From positions 1 through 64,000 of the forward strand of contig JAEEYQ010000033.1 in the NCBI GenBank assembly GCA_016288215.1: a stretch of 64,000 nucleotides of DNA, in the 5' to 3' direction. Under the pieces are notes generated by a model that was not told the DNA's origin, did not search any database, and saw only the letters and a program-made list of their open reading frames with translations. The position numbers and the translations under genes are program-made. Source of the stretch: Lentisphaeria bacterium (lineage in GTDB: Bacteria; Verrucomicrobiota; Lentisphaeria; Oligosphaerales; Oligosphaeraceae). Position 1 is the first letter of the stretch, and each line of letters starts with the position of its first letter. This document shows positions 18,177 through 27,191 of the stretch, piece by piece.

Positions 18177-19549
18177 TGAAAACCTCCCTCTCGGTGATCA
18201 CCGCGCTGGTGCTTTTTGCTGGAATATCCTCCCATGCAGCACGTTACAGAGCCCATGACCCCGCTTGGCGCGGCGTGTGGATCTGGCAGCGGACGGAGGG
18301 CGCCATGACCGCCGCCACCGTCGACATGGGACTCTACATCGTGAAACATCCGGGGGCCTGGGGCGAAAGCCTCATCAACCGCATGGCCGGCAACGCCATG
18401 GCCGCCGGCGTCGACCAGTTCTATGTCCGTCTCGCGGATCAAAAGGGCCATCTGCTCTATCCCGCGGCGGACGACGCACGGGTCCTCCGCTTCAACAACT
18501 GGGGCGTGGACTTCGCCACCTACGACTACCCCTTGGCATGGATGAAACTGGCCAACCGGACAGGCGTCAGCGTCACCTTCACGGGAAGCCAGAAGGACAT
18601 CGACGACTTCAAGGTCCGCTACCCGCTGGCCAAGACCGCGCTTCTTGACGCGGAGCCGGCGGGGGCCTTCGGACCGGACGCGGTGAACTCCGAAGAGGCC
18701 GAAAAGAAGAATTTGGTCAACCACGCGTTGACCATTGTGCGGGACTTCGAGCTGAAGGCCGCCCCCACGAAGGCGTCGCTCTGCGTCACCGCAGGCGGCT
18801 ACTATGAATTGTATGTCAACGACAATCAAGTCGGCATGGACGCGGACTGGATGCGGGGCGAGACCTACGACGTGGCCCCCCTGCTGAAGGCGGGCTCCAA
18901 TCGAATCACCTTCATCGTCACGCCGGAGAAGGGGATGGCCGGCACGGAAAAGGCCCACCCCGGCCTGCTGTTCAACATGAACATCCAGGTCCCCGGAGGA
19001 CGGATGGAGTTTATGGACTCCGACTTGGCCTGCCGCATCGTCGGCAAGGACGGCCAGCTGGTCAAGCCGTGCATCACAGGCTTTGAGGGGGCGGGACCCC
19101 GCTTCCGGCTGAAGGAGCCCTTCCGCAACAACCGCAGCGTGTTGGATGAAGGGAAGTTCAAGGAGCTGACGGTCGCCGTGGCCGAATGCGACGGCGCCGC
19201 GCTGACGGAGGAGGCCAAGGCCCTTCTCGAAGGCAAGGCCAGCCTGACGGTGGACGGCAAGAAGACGGTGGTCATTCCCCTCGCCAAACCCATTTGCCTC
19301 TACGAAGTGCGGATTCAGGGCGCGGCGGCGGGAGTCGCCTGTCGGCTCGTGGAGTTGCGGGACGGCCAGGAAAGCCTGGTCGCCGCGCCGTTCGCGGGAC
19401 GGGAGGAGCCGCCGGTCGCGGTGACGAACGAGCTCAATCTTCCCTTCACTCCTGTCAAGGTGAAGGAGCTTCGCGTGGAATTGGCTCCCATGCCCGGCCG
19501 CAAGGAGACCGTGAAGCAGATTCAGCTGATGAAAGTTAAGGAGGACTAG
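18176..19549 (+). CDS. Exported beta-sandwich protein, possibly glycan-binding
   Basis: The 457-residue protein begins with a signal peptide (MKTSLSVITALVLFAGISSHA). Residues about 185-250 resemble the N-terminal domain of bacterial alpha-L-rhamnosidases, a galactose-binding-like sandwich (YYELYVNDNQVG, YDVAPLLKAGSNRITF). The C-terminal ~90 residues form another predicted beta-domain (LYEVRIQG, VKVKELRVELAPM). I see no hydrolase active site. AAAGGAGA precedes the ATG, and GTG at 18173 is an alternative start. It lies between a GHL10-like protein and an esterase and probably assists them in binding or hydrolysing a glycan. Specific function unknown. Confidence 0.65.
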   Translation: MKTSLSVITALVLFAGISSHAARYRAHDPAWRGVWIWQRTEGAMTAATVDMGLYIVKHPGAWGESLINRMAGNAMAAGVDQFYVRLADQKGHLLYPAADDARVLRFNNWGVDFATYDYPLAWMKLANRTGVSVTFTGSQKDIDDFKVRYPLAKTALLDAEPAGAFGPDAVNSEEAEKKNLVNHALTIVRDFELKAAPTKASLCVTAGGYYELYVNDNQVGMDADWMRGETYDVAPLLKAGSNRITFIVTPEKGMAGTEKAHPGLLFNMNIQVPGGRMEFMDSDLACRIVGKDGQLVKPCITGFEGAGPRFRLKEPFRNNRSVLDEGKFKELTVAVAECDGAALTEEAKALLEGKASLTVDGKKTVVIPLAKPICLYEVRIQGAAAGVACRLVELRDGQESLVAAPFAGREEPPVAVTNELNLPFTPVKVKELRVELAPMPGRKETVKQIQLMKVKED

Positions 19550-19551
19550 CA

Positions 19552-21042
19552 ATGAAGAACCGGTTTCAGGCCATGGCTGTCTCTCTTGTCATGGGATTGT
19601 GCATGAGCGCCCTGTTCGCCCAGACGGTGGATTTCTCCGCATGGAACGCGGGCGACGCGACCAACGGCCACGGCTTTGTCTTCGGCAAGCCCGGCCCCAC
19701 TCATCCCGCCATCGTGGACACGGGGCTGCCCTACTACGGCAAGGTGGCCCGCTTCATCCCCTCCCTCCGCGCCAACTACAATGACCCCACTCTGCATACC
19801 TTCTACGATGTGGACTGCGGCGCGCCCGAATACATCACCGTGGACATGGACATCTTCCCCAAAGGCACGAAGCCGCTGATGACCATCGCCCTCTTCCCCG
19901 CCATCCCGCTGAGCGACCGGAGCCCCAGCTCCTGCCTCATCTGGATGATGGTGGACGGCGCCACGGAGACCCTGCAGTACTTCGACGGCGCATGGCATGT
20001 GGCCGGCTCCCTGAAGAACGAGCAGTGGCATCACCTGCGCTTCACCGCCTTCGTCAATGGCAAGAACAAGAACAACTGGTGCGCCACCGTGGACGGAGGC
20101 AAACCGAAGAGCTGGCAGTTGCAATATCGCAACCCCTTGCGCGCCAATGTAATAACAAAAATGGGCGCCTTGATGCTCTACAGCCGCGACGAAGGGGACA
20201 GCGATGGCGACTTCGCCTACATCGACAATGTGTCCATCATGGCCTTCGGCAAAGCCGACGCGATGCAGGAGGCCGCCGCAGGAGATGCCGCCCGCGTGGA
20301 CAGGGGCCAGTTCCAAAGCAAGGTGCTGGGCAAGACGATGCCCTTCAACGTGGTGCTGCCCAAGGGGTATCAGGCGGACAAGGGCCCCTACCCCGTCGTC
20401 TACCTCTTCCATGGAAGGGGACGTCACCAAGCCTCGCTGACGGACGATCCCAAGAAGATGGCCACCCTCTCCAATTCCAAATGCATTTTCGTCATGCCCA
20501 AAGGCGAAGACGGTTGGTATATCGACAGTCCCGTGAAGCCGTCCGCCCGCTACAACGCCTACATCGAGGAGCTGATGAGCTTCGTGGAATCCAAATACCC
20601 CATCTCCAAGGACCGCGCCCGCCGCGGGCTGACCGGCTGGAGCATGGGCGGCTACGGCTGCACCCGCTTCGCACAGACCCATGCGAACGCCTTTGGGGCG
20701 GTGGCCCCCATGATCGGCCTGCTGGACTATCCGCGAATCGGGCTGCCCAAAGGGCAGACCTACAAGGTGGCCGAAGAGACTTTCGGAAAGGACGAGGCCG
20801 TTTGGAAGTCCCTCAATCCCATCAACTTCGTGGATGCGCTGAAGAACACGAAAATCATGGTCATCACGGGAAGCAACGCCTTTGACCGCACCATGAACGA
20901 GAACTTCGCGGATGCGCTGAAAAGCCATGGAATCCCCTGCAACTACATCAGCATCGAAGGCGGCAGCCACGACTTTGACAAAACCGTGGGTGACGGACTG
21001 GAGCTGGTGGTGGATTTCTTCAACCGCACCTTGGCCGAATAA
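19552..21042 (+). CDS. Exported esterase of the esterase D/feruloyl-esterase type
   Basis: The 496-residue protein has a signal peptide (VSLVMGLCMSALFAQ). An N-terminal region (about 25-230) looks like a concanavalin-type sandwich. A C-terminal alpha/beta-hydrolase domain follows (about 250-496). The nucleophile elbow GWSMGG puts Ser near residue 364; the catalytic His is in GGSHDFD near residue 472. VYLFHGRGRHQ is the oxyanion-hole strand. Enzymes of this class remove acetyl or feruloyl groups from plant polysaccharides or act as general esterases. The gene begins 2 bp after its neighbour. The substrate is not deducible. Confidence 0.8.
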   Translation: MKNRFQAMAVSLVMGLCMSALFAQTVDFSAWNAGDATNGHGFVFGKPGPTHPAIVDTGLPYYGKVARFIPSLRANYNDPTLHTFYDVDCGAPEYITVDMDIFPKGTKPLMTIALFPAIPLSDRSPSSCLIWMMVDGATETLQYFDGAWHVAGSLKNEQWHHLRFTAFVNGKNKNNWCATVDGGKPKSWQLQYRNPLRANVITKMGALMLYSRDEGDSDGDFAYIDNVSIMAFGKADAMQEAAAGDAARVDRGQFQSKVLGKTMPFNVVLPKGYQADKGPYPVVYLFHGRGRHQASLTDDPKKMATLSNSKCIFVMPKGEDGWYIDSPVKPSARYNAYIEELMSFVESKYPISKDRARRGLTGWSMGGYGCTRFAQTHANAFGAVAPMIGLLDYPRIGLPKGQTYKVAEETFGKDEAVWKSLNPINFVDALKNTKIMVITGSNAFDRTMNENFADALKSHGIPCNYISIEGGSHDFDKTVGDGLELVVDFFNRTLAE

Positions 21043-21124
21043 CACAACGGAGCCGCGGCCGCCAGGCGGGAGGACTGCCTTCAACGACACGGCTTCATCA
21101 TCACTTTGACGAGAAAGACATGCG

Positions 21125-21916
21125 ATGAGAAGGAGCAAGACCTTAGCGAAACTGCGGGCGGGCAAGACCGTCATGTGTCTCAAGAACACCTTTGTCCATC
21201 CGGACATCGTGGAGATGATGGGCTATCTTGGCATCGACTGCATTTGGATCTGCAATGAACATATCGGCATCAATCCCGAAAGCCTGCGGAATGTGATCCG
21301 CTCCGGCCGCGCGGCGGACACGGACGTGATGATCCGCCGTCCCTTCGGCTACTACGATGACCTGATTCAGCCGCTGGAGATGGGCGCCGCCGGCCTGATG
21401 ATTCCGCATTGCGCCTCCGCCGCCATGGCGCGGGAAGTGGTCCGCGCCGCCAAATTCCAGCCCATCGGCAAACGCGGCGTGGACGGCGTCAGCGGAGACA
21501 GCTTCTTCGGCATGACGGGCGGCCGCGAATACATGGAGTTCGCCAACCGTGAAACCTTCATCATGGCGCAGATTGAGGACGAGGAGGCCATCGACGAAAT
21601 CGACGCCATCGCCGCCGTGGACGGCATCGACATCATTTTCGTGGGCCCCGCCGACCTGAGCCACAGCCTCGGCTTTCCAGGGGAGTTCAAGCACCCCAAA
21701 GTGCAGGACGCCATCAGCAAGGCCTTGGCCGCCGCCCAAAAGCACCATAAATTCTGCGGCACGCCTGGCCTGGACGACGAATACACGAAGGACCTCATCC
21801 GCCGCGGCGTGAAATTCATCACCTACGGCGGCGACTGGGGCCTCCTGAAGAAGGGGTTCAGCGCCATGCGGGACCGCTTCCACGCCCTCGAAGAGGAAGT
21901 GATGAACGAGAAATAG
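21125..21916 (+). CDS. HpcH/HpaI-family aldolase
   Basis: The 263-residue protein belongs to the class II pyruvate-dependent aldolases that cleave 2-keto-3-deoxy acids or 4-hydroxy-2-oxo acids to pyruvate and an aldehyde, using a divalent metal. Readable motifs are WICNEHIGIN, VMIRRPFGYYD, GAAGLMIPHCASA, the metal-ligand stretch MAQIEDEEAIDEIDAI and VGPADLSHSLGFPG. It is cytoplasmic, with no signal peptide. Its place between an exported esterase and a symporter suggests cleavage of an imported sugar-derived keto acid, such as a keto-deoxy-rhamnonate or -glucarate type. The substrate assignment is inference. Confidence 0.85.
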   Translation: MRRSKTLAKLRAGKTVMCLKNTFVHPDIVEMMGYLGIDCIWICNEHIGINPESLRNVIRSGRAADTDVMIRRPFGYYDDLIQPLEMGAAGLMIPHCASAAMAREVVRAAKFQPIGKRGVDGVSGDSFFGMTGGREYMEFANRETFIMAQIEDEEAIDEIDAIAAVDGIDIIFVGPADLSHSLGFPGEFKHPKVQDAISKALAAAQKHHKFCGTPGLDDEYTKDLIRRGVKFITYGGDWGLLKKGFSAMRDRFHALEEEVMNEK

Positions 21917-22020
21917 CATAAGTGCTTGCAACAAAATAGATTATGCATATATGGCAGGGGCTGCGCATCCCCCATGTCATGGCATGAAATGCGAAAACGG
22001 CTGAACGGAGATATATCAGA

Positions 22021-23793
22021 ATGAGCGCTGGTGCTGTCTATCATGGATCCCTTCTGGACTATGGCATCATTGTCCTTTACATGGGCATTGTCCTCGGCAT
22101 CGGCTTCTTCTTCTCCAAGAGCGACAAAGGCTCGGAGGAGTTCCTGCTGGGCGGCCGCCGCATGCCATGGCTGGCCATCGGCATCTCCTGCATCATGTCG
22201 CTCCTGAGCTCCGTCTCCATTGTGGTGACGCCTGGAGAGATTTACCGCAACGGCTTGGCGTTGGGTGCCATGGGCACCCTGCTTGGCCCCTTCGTGGCCA
22301 TCGGCAGCTTCTTCCTCTTCGCCCGCTTCTACTTCAAGATCGGCAGCTTCACCCCCTACGAGTACCTGGACCGCCGCTACAATCCGGCCGTGGGCGGCAT
22401 TCTGGCGGCCAACACCTTGTACGTCAGGACGTTATATCTCGGGACCGTGCTGTTCACCACAGCGAAGATCTTCAGCGGGGCCTATGGCTGGAATCCCCTC
22501 TTCACCATCGTGCTGGTGGGAATCATCGGCTTGGTCTACACGGTCATGGGCGGCATGAAGGCAGTGGTGTGGACGGACGTGCTCCAGTTCTTCGTCCTGC
22601 TCTTCGGCATGATCGCCGTGGTCATCGCCATCGCCTGCAAAGTGGACGGCGGCGTCTTCGAGGTGCTGCGCTACGCCCACGCCAACGGCAGGGCCTTCAA
22701 CAAGTTCGCTGACCCCAACTTCTACAAGCTGACCCCCTACATCCGCCTCTCCTTCTGGCTGCTGCTGCTCGGCGTCTTCACCGCCCAGATCGGCAATGCC
22801 GCCAGCGACCAAATCAACATCCAGCGGCTGCTGAGCACGGGAGACTGGAAGAGCGGCTTCAAGGCGCAGATCGTGGCCTCCATGAGCGGCATCCCCTTCA
22901 TGCTGATGCTGTGGTTCATCGGCATGGGCTGCTTCACCTTCTACAGCAAGAACCCTGACCCGAATCTGACCAACGCGGACGAGGCCTTCTCCTATTTCAT
23001 CTCAACCCAGCTGCCCGCTCCCCTGCCGGGCATCTTCATGGCCGCCATGCTCGCAGCCATCATGAGCACCTTGGACTCAGGCATGAACTCCATGGCTACC
23101 GTCTATCTTAAGTCATTCCACCAGAAATACTTCAATAAAAACATGACGGCGGCGCAGGAAGTGCGCGTGGCGCGGATTGGCACGGTGGTCGTCGGTTTGG
23201 TGGCCATTCTGTTGGGCTTCGGGCTGGAGTGCTCCGAACGCTGGCTGGCTCAGACGGCGGCGGAGGTCGGCGTGCTCTTCGGGCTTTTGGGCTCGGTGGC
23301 GCTGCCCGCCTTCCTGTTCGCGGTGCTGTCCCGCCGCGCCAACGCCACGCTGATTTGGGCGTTCACGTTCTTCAGCCTCGGCGAAGGCTTCGCGTCAAAG
23401 TTCTGGTACGCCGCCAGCCGGTTGGCGGAGCAGAAGTTCCCCGAGACGGGCGTGTTAGGATGGGGCGGCCCGCTGCCGCTGAAATGCCTCCTCATCCCGC
23501 TGTTCCTCGGCATCATCCTGCTCATTCCGTACATCTTGAAGAAGGGCGACAAACTCGAACGGTACATCACGGCGGCGTTGGGCGTCACGTCCCTTGGCGT
23601 TGCGGAGCTCATGGGCGTCTGGTTCTTCTACAGCCATCTCTTCATCACGGACACGCCGAGGGGCTGCAGCTTCGCCTTCCATCTTCCCATCTCCCTGATT
23701 CTCGGCTTCATCGCGCTGCGCTTCTGCAAGATTCAGCCGAAGGAGAAGTATCAGGGCCTCACGTTGGACACGCTCAACGAGAAGATTCTGTAA
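22021..23793 (+). CDS. Sodium:solute symporter (SSS family)
   Basis: The 590-residue membrane protein has about 13-14 hydrophobic segments. The N-terminal helix LDYGIIVLYMGIVLGIGFFF, then SDKGSEEFLLGGRRMPWLAIGISC-like sequence, is the SSS signature, and the Na-site region AAIMSTLDSGMNSM lies near residue 345-358. Relatives import sugars, sialic acid, nucleosides or organic acids with sodium. GGAGATAT lies a few bases before ATG 22021. The neighbouring aldolase and FCD-type regulator point to import of a sugar acid or related catabolite, which is inference. Confidence 0.9.
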   Translation: MSAGAVYHGSLLDYGIIVLYMGIVLGIGFFFSKSDKGSEEFLLGGRRMPWLAIGISCIMSLLSSVSIVVTPGEIYRNGLALGAMGTLLGPFVAIGSFFLFARFYFKIGSFTPYEYLDRRYNPAVGGILAANTLYVRTLYLGTVLFTTAKIFSGAYGWNPLFTIVLVGIIGLVYTVMGGMKAVVWTDVLQFFVLLFGMIAVVIAIACKVDGGVFEVLRYAHANGRAFNKFADPNFYKLTPYIRLSFWLLLLGVFTAQIGNAASDQINIQRLLSTGDWKSGFKAQIVASMSGIPFMLMLWFIGMGCFTFYSKNPDPNLTNADEAFSYFISTQLPAPLPGIFMAAMLAAIMSTLDSGMNSMATVYLKSFHQKYFNKNMTAAQEVRVARIGTVVVGLVAILLGFGLECSERWLAQTAAEVGVLFGLLGSVALPAFLFAVLSRRANATLIWAFTFFSLGEGFASKFWYAASRLAEQKFPETGVLGWGGPLPLKCLLIPLFLGIILLIPYILKKGDKLERYITAALGVTSLGVAELMGVWFFYSHLFITDTPRGCSFAFHLPISLILGFIALRFCKIQPKEKYQGLTLDTLNEKIL

Positions 23794-23921
23794 ACAATTG
23801 GCAATCAGCATTTAGGAGTCAGAGAAGACAACTGAACATGGTCGTCATTCAGCCCCAAGAGGCGGCGGTGTCATGGAGTGGAGCCTCCATGGACACCCCT
23901 TCGTCCATGCGGCATGTCTCT

Positions 23922-23943
23922 ATACAATATATACAATATATAG
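23922..23943 (+). promoter_or_regulatory. TATACAATATATA motif upstream of the GntR-type gene
   Basis: TATACAATATATACAATATATA contains two overlapping copies of the motif also seen at 8028 and 34511. It is probably a promoter -10 region or an AT-rich regulator site. The rest of 23794-24001 holds no gene. Confidence 0.4.
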
Positions 23944-24001
23944 TCCACTAAACTGCGTTTTAGGTCGCGGGAAAGTTGAAATTCGTTTTTGACAGGATGC
24001 C

Positions 24002-24676
24002 TTGCGAAAAAGGCATATAAATGAAAGTTTTTGCATGGATTTGCTATCACAAGTTCGGTATGTGATGTTGGGACTGAATGACCAGGAGTACATTCGGGAG
24101 AAAGACCTGGTGGAGCGGTTTGGCGTCAGTCGCAGCAGCATACGGGAGGTGCTCAAGCAGCTGGAGGTGGAGCATCTGATTGTCCGCATCAAGAACAAGG
24201 GGACGACGCTGCGGCGCTATTCCCTGAAGGAGCTGGCCAACATCTACGAGCTGCGCGAGGTGCTGGAGGGGCTTGCCGCCTTCAAGGCCGCCAAACGGGC
24301 CACGCAGGCCCATGTGGAAAGGCTGCTTTGGCTGGCTAACGAATACGACGCCCACGTGGACAGCGTCTCGGACCGCAGCCGCCTGGACTACGATTTCCAC
24401 CAGATGATTCTCTTGGTCGCCCACAACGCCCAACTCATGGAACTGGTGCGGAACTTCTCCATTCTGAGCAAGTCCATCGCCGCCTATCCCATGCTGAACA
24501 AAGAGGCCACCAAACGCAGCCCCTGCCCCTACACCCACAAGATGATCGCCAACGCCATCGCCATGGGCAACTCGCAGGAGGCGGAGAGCAACATGCGAGG
24601 TCACATCCAATGGACTTGGCAGGGCATCATGAACGTCATCACCAACGGTGAACCCGAATTTTCCATCAATTCCTAA
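24002..24676 (+). CDS. GntR/FadR-family transcriptional regulator with FCD domain
   Basis: The 224-residue protein has an N-terminal winged helix (REKDLVERFGVSRSSIREVL is the recognition region) and a C-terminal helical FCD ligand-binding domain (about 80-215), with acidic and His residues (YDFHQMILLVAHN) that often bind a metal and an organic acid. Such regulators commonly repress sugar-acid catabolic genes. The TTG start at 24002 has AGGA 5 nt upstream; ATG 24035 would give 213 residues with a weaker site, so the start is uncertain. It lies between the symporter and a second GHL-type gene and probably controls this locus. Confidence 0.85.
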   Translation: MRKRHINESFCMDLLSQVRYVMLGLNDQEYIREKDLVERFGVSRSSIREVLKQLEVEHLIVRIKNKGTTLRRYSLKELANIYELREVLEGLAAFKAAKRATQAHVERLLWLANEYDAHVDSVSDRSRLDYDFHQMILLVAHNAQLMELVRNFSILSKSIAAYPMLNKEATKRSPCPYTHKMIANAIAMGNSQEAESNMRGHIQWTWQGIMNVITNGEPEFSINS

Positions 24677-24700
24677 TTCCCCCAAAAGAGGAGATTTGCC

Positions 24701-26263
24701 ATGAACGCAAGACACGCCGCCATGTTACTTTTGAGCCTGTCCATGCCCATTGCGGCCCTCGCGCAGGACGATGACTTTGAGGCGAAGCGCCGCGAACTTC
24801 AGAACAAACCCCGCATGGTCATCTATGACAATGACGGCAACGATGCCTACTGCTATCCCAAGGACCTGGAGTTCAGCCTGGAGAACTTCCTTGAATTGCG
24901 GACCACGCCGCTGAAGGGCTCCGCCGTGACGACCATCGCCTACTGCACCCTGACCTCCGCCTTCGGTCAATTCACCTATCGCACCAAAGTCGGCGAATTC
25001 ATCAATTGGCCGACGACACGTCCGAATGACCGCAGCATCGTCCCCGACCTGGAAGCCATGGGCACGGACTGTTTGGCGGAAATCGTAAAATTCTGCCGTG
25101 CAAATAATTATGAAGTCTTCTGGGCCGACCGCTTCAACGACTGCCATGACTTTACCCACAAGCACGAAGCCCCCCACTACCGCTGGTCGAAATTCAAGGA
25201 CACCCACCCCGAGCTGCTTTTCGGCAAGGAAGGGGAGCGCATGAGCTTCGGCCGCTGGACCGCCGTGGACTTCAACTCCCCCATCATCCGCGACCGCTTC
25301 GTCTCCTTCTTCAAGGAAGTGGCGGAAATGTACGACCTGGATGGCGTCCAAATCGACTTCTTCCGCCATTTCTATGTGTTCCCTGAAGTCGCCAAAGGCG
25401 GCGAGGCCACCGAAGGGCAGTGCGCCCTCATCACGGAGATGATGCGAAACGTCCGCGTGGAACTGGACAAATTGGGCCAGAAGCGCGGCCGCCCCTATCT
25501 GATTATGGTTCGGGTGCCCGACAATTTTGACTACTGCCGCCGCATTGGCGTGGACATGGACGCCATTCTCAAGGACAAACTGGTGGACGCCATCATCGGC
25601 ACCGGCTATTTCCAGATGGACACCTGGAGCCATTGGGCGGAAATCGGCAAGCAATATGGGGTGAGAACCTACGCCAGCCTGTCGGAGTCCCGCGTGCAGG
25701 GCACGGTGGAACCCTTTAAGCGGGACCACAATTTGGTGTTCCGCGCCCGCGCCGCCACCGCCCTTGCCCATGGCGTGTACGGCATCCATGTGTTCAACCA
25801 ATTCAAGCCGAAAACCGCTGTCTTCGATTATGTGCGGGAATTGAATGATTTGGATAACTTCTTCAGCCTCAACAAGTTATACATTCCCGTGATTTTGGAC
25901 AACTCACCGAACATGTATCTGAACAACGGCGCCCGCTTCAGCAAGACGCAGATCTTCAATCCCAGCCATCCGCAGAATGTGAAGGGCGAATGGACCCTGA
26001 AGCTGGAGACTGGCGAGAAGAAGGCGCCGGCACTGCTGGTTCTCTATGTCCGTCGGGACAAGGCGGAGCCCTTCGCCGTCAAATTGAACGGCGTGGCGGG
26101 AGAATGCGTCAAGACCAAAGGCGACATTGACCGCTATCTCATTCCCGTGGAAGCATTTAGGCTGCTGGACAACGAAATCTCCTTCATCGGCGACGGCAAA
26201 ATCAAGGACGTGGCCCTGGAAGTCGTCCATGACCGCCAGGCCCCGGACCGCATCAAGTTCTGA
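24701..26263 (+). CDS. GHL10-like TIM-barrel protein, second copy in the locus
   Basis: The 520-residue protein has a signal peptide (MLLLSLSMPIAALAQ). The barrel is visible as VFWADRFNDCHDF, the acidic strand MYDLDGVQIDFFRHF (about 207-221) and YLIMVRVPDNFDYC. It is only distantly like the gene at 16692, so the two probably act on different parts of a glycan. AAAGAGGAG precedes ATG 24701. The last 31 bp of the gene recur with three mismatches at 26817-26847, beyond the small genes that follow, as if a segment had inserted at the 3' end. Confidence 0.75.
   Translation: MNARHAAMLLLSLSMPIAALAQDDDFEAKRRELQNKPRMVIYDNDGNDAYCYPKDLEFSLENFLELRTTPLKGSAVTTIAYCTLTSAFGQFTYRTKVGEFINWPTTRPNDRSIVPDLEAMGTDCLAEIVKFCRANNYEVFWADRFNDCHDFTHKHEAPHYRWSKFKDTHPELLFGKEGERMSFGRWTAVDFNSPIIRDRFVSFFKEVAEMYDLDGVQIDFFRHFYVFPEVAKGGEATEGQCALITEMMRNVRVELDKLGQKRGRPYLIMVRVPDNFDYCRRIGVDMDAILKDKLVDAIIGTGYFQMDTWSHWAEIGKQYGVRTYASLSESRVQGTVEPFKRDHNLVFRARAATALAHGVYGIHVFNQFKPKTAVFDYVRELNDLDNFFSLNKLYIPVILDNSPNMYLNNGARFSKTQIFNPSHPQNVKGEWTLKLETGEKKAPALLVLYVRRDKAEPFAVKLNGVAGECVKTKGDIDRYLIPVEAFRLLDNEISFIGDGKIKDVALEVVHDRQAPDRIKF
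26231..26261 (+). repeat. 31-bp direct repeat, copy 1 (3' end of GHL-type gene)
   Basis: GACCGCCAGGCCCCGGACCG and the following CATCAAGTTCT match 26817-26847 at 28 of 31 positions. The copies are 586 bp apart and bracket the DUF3791/DUF3990 pair. Confidence 0.75.
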
Positions 26264-26371
26264 AAACGGAACTCGTTTTTCAGGAAAACCGTGCTATATT
26301 GAGTGCGATTGAGCATGGATCTGATGTGGTTACTGTTGCATCTAATCATTTCTTTCGCAAGATATTAACTA

Positions 26372-26596
26372 ATGTCAGAACAGAATTCCAATATCATCGG
26401 TTTCATAGCGATGATTGTCAGCCTGTTCGCCAAAAAGCACCATGTTGGAGAGGCCGTGGCCTATCATTGCCTTGACAAATCCGGTGCGGCCGCATTGCTG
26501 ATAAACCATTATGGGTATCTTCATACCCAGGACTATGACCAGGTGGTTGACGATTTGTCCGATTATTGCCGCCGTCACGGAACATCCCTCTCATGA
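26372..26596 (+). CDS. DUF3791-type small protein
   Basis: The 74-residue product matches what I remember of DUF3791: IGFIAMIVSLFAKKHHVGEA, then LDKSGAAALLINHYGYLHTQ and a helical acidic C-terminus. DUF3791 genes usually sit directly before DUF3990 genes, a family with an ADP-ribosyltransferase-like fold thought to be part of toxin-antitoxin or conflict modules. That order is kept here: its stop overlaps the next start as ATGA at 26593-26596. The upstream ribosome-binding site is weak. It is probably the surviving half of a decayed pair. Confidence 0.7.
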   Translation: MSEQNSNIIGFIAMIVSLFAKKHHVGEAVAYHCLDKSGAAALLINHYGYLHTQDYDQVVDDLSDYCRRHGTSLS

Positions 26597-26766
26597 GACT
26601 CTTTCATGGAAGCAACGTCATAATTGAGCAGGTCGATTTGTCTAAATCTCGTCCTTTTAAAGACTTTGGTCGTGCCTTCTAGCTGTCTCCCAATGAGTCG
26701 CAGGCATGCTATGTCCACGCTCTTCTGGAGGAAGAATTGAAAGAAAAGTCACAACTTTCTATCTAG
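26593..26766 (+). pseudogene. Broken DUF3990-type gene
   Basis: From ATG 26593 the frame reads MRLFHGSNVIIEQVDLSKSR then PFKDFGRAF, meets TAG at 26680-26682, and continues in the same frame with LSPNESQACYVHALL to a stop at 26764-26766. An intact DUF3990 has Tyr at the interrupted position (FYLSP) and runs to about 150 residues or more, so this copy has both a nonsense codon and a truncated 3' part. The ART-like toxin it would encode cannot be made in full. Confidence 0.75.
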
Positions 26767-26816
26767 CAATAGATTGCAAAGAAACGATGCCGCCGGCTAC
26801 TTATGGGACGAAAGGC

Positions 26817-26847
26817 GACCGCCACACTCCGGACCGCATCAAGTTCT
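26817..26847 (+). repeat. 31-bp direct repeat, copy 2
   Basis: Copy of the 3' end of the GHL-type gene (26231-26261) with three mismatches. It is followed by TAG, so it also looks like the end of a lost reading frame. It bounds the DUF3791/DUF3990 segment on the right. Confidence 0.7.
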
Positions 26848-26885
26848 AGCGCAAGGACTTGCGGAGACGGCGGAAGGCATGGAAA

Positions 26886-27179
26886 TCAATCCGCCGTCGA
26901 AGACAATGCATGTTGTGGCCTGCGGGCGACGTATTCATCATACATCGTCTGCAGGCGATTCCATATGCGGGCTGGAATGTGCAACGTCCGCTCAAAACGT
27001 TCCGCCATTTCCGGTGTGATGCGCCGTTCCCCCTTAATGACTGAATGAATGGTCTCTTCAGGCATATGACAACGCCGAGCAAACTCCTTGACCTCCATAT
27101 CCAACTCCGAAAGTTTTTCGGCAAGGGTTTCTCCTGGCGGATAGACAACTGCCAATCTAGCGTCTTGTTCAATCTTCAT
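26886..27179 (-). CDS. higA: HigA-type antitoxin (XRE-family)
   Basis: The 97-residue protein has the HigA layout: PPGETLAEKLSELDMEVKEF, the helix-turn-helix HMPEETIHSVIKGERRITPE, and the closing helix AERFERTLHIPARIWNRLQ. HigA binds the RelE-like RNase HigB and represses its own operon. AGGAGGAG stands just before the ATG and the gene lies 12 bp after the higB remnant, in the usual toxin-first order. The frame is intact although its partner is broken, so the protein may be a leftover regulator. Confidence 0.85.
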   Translation of the reverse strand: MKIEQDARLAVVYPPGETLAEKLSELDMEVKEFARRCHMPEETIHSVIKGERRITPEMAERFERTLHIPARIWNRLQTMYDEYVARRPQHALSSTAD

Positions 27180-27191
27180 GCTCCTCCTATT

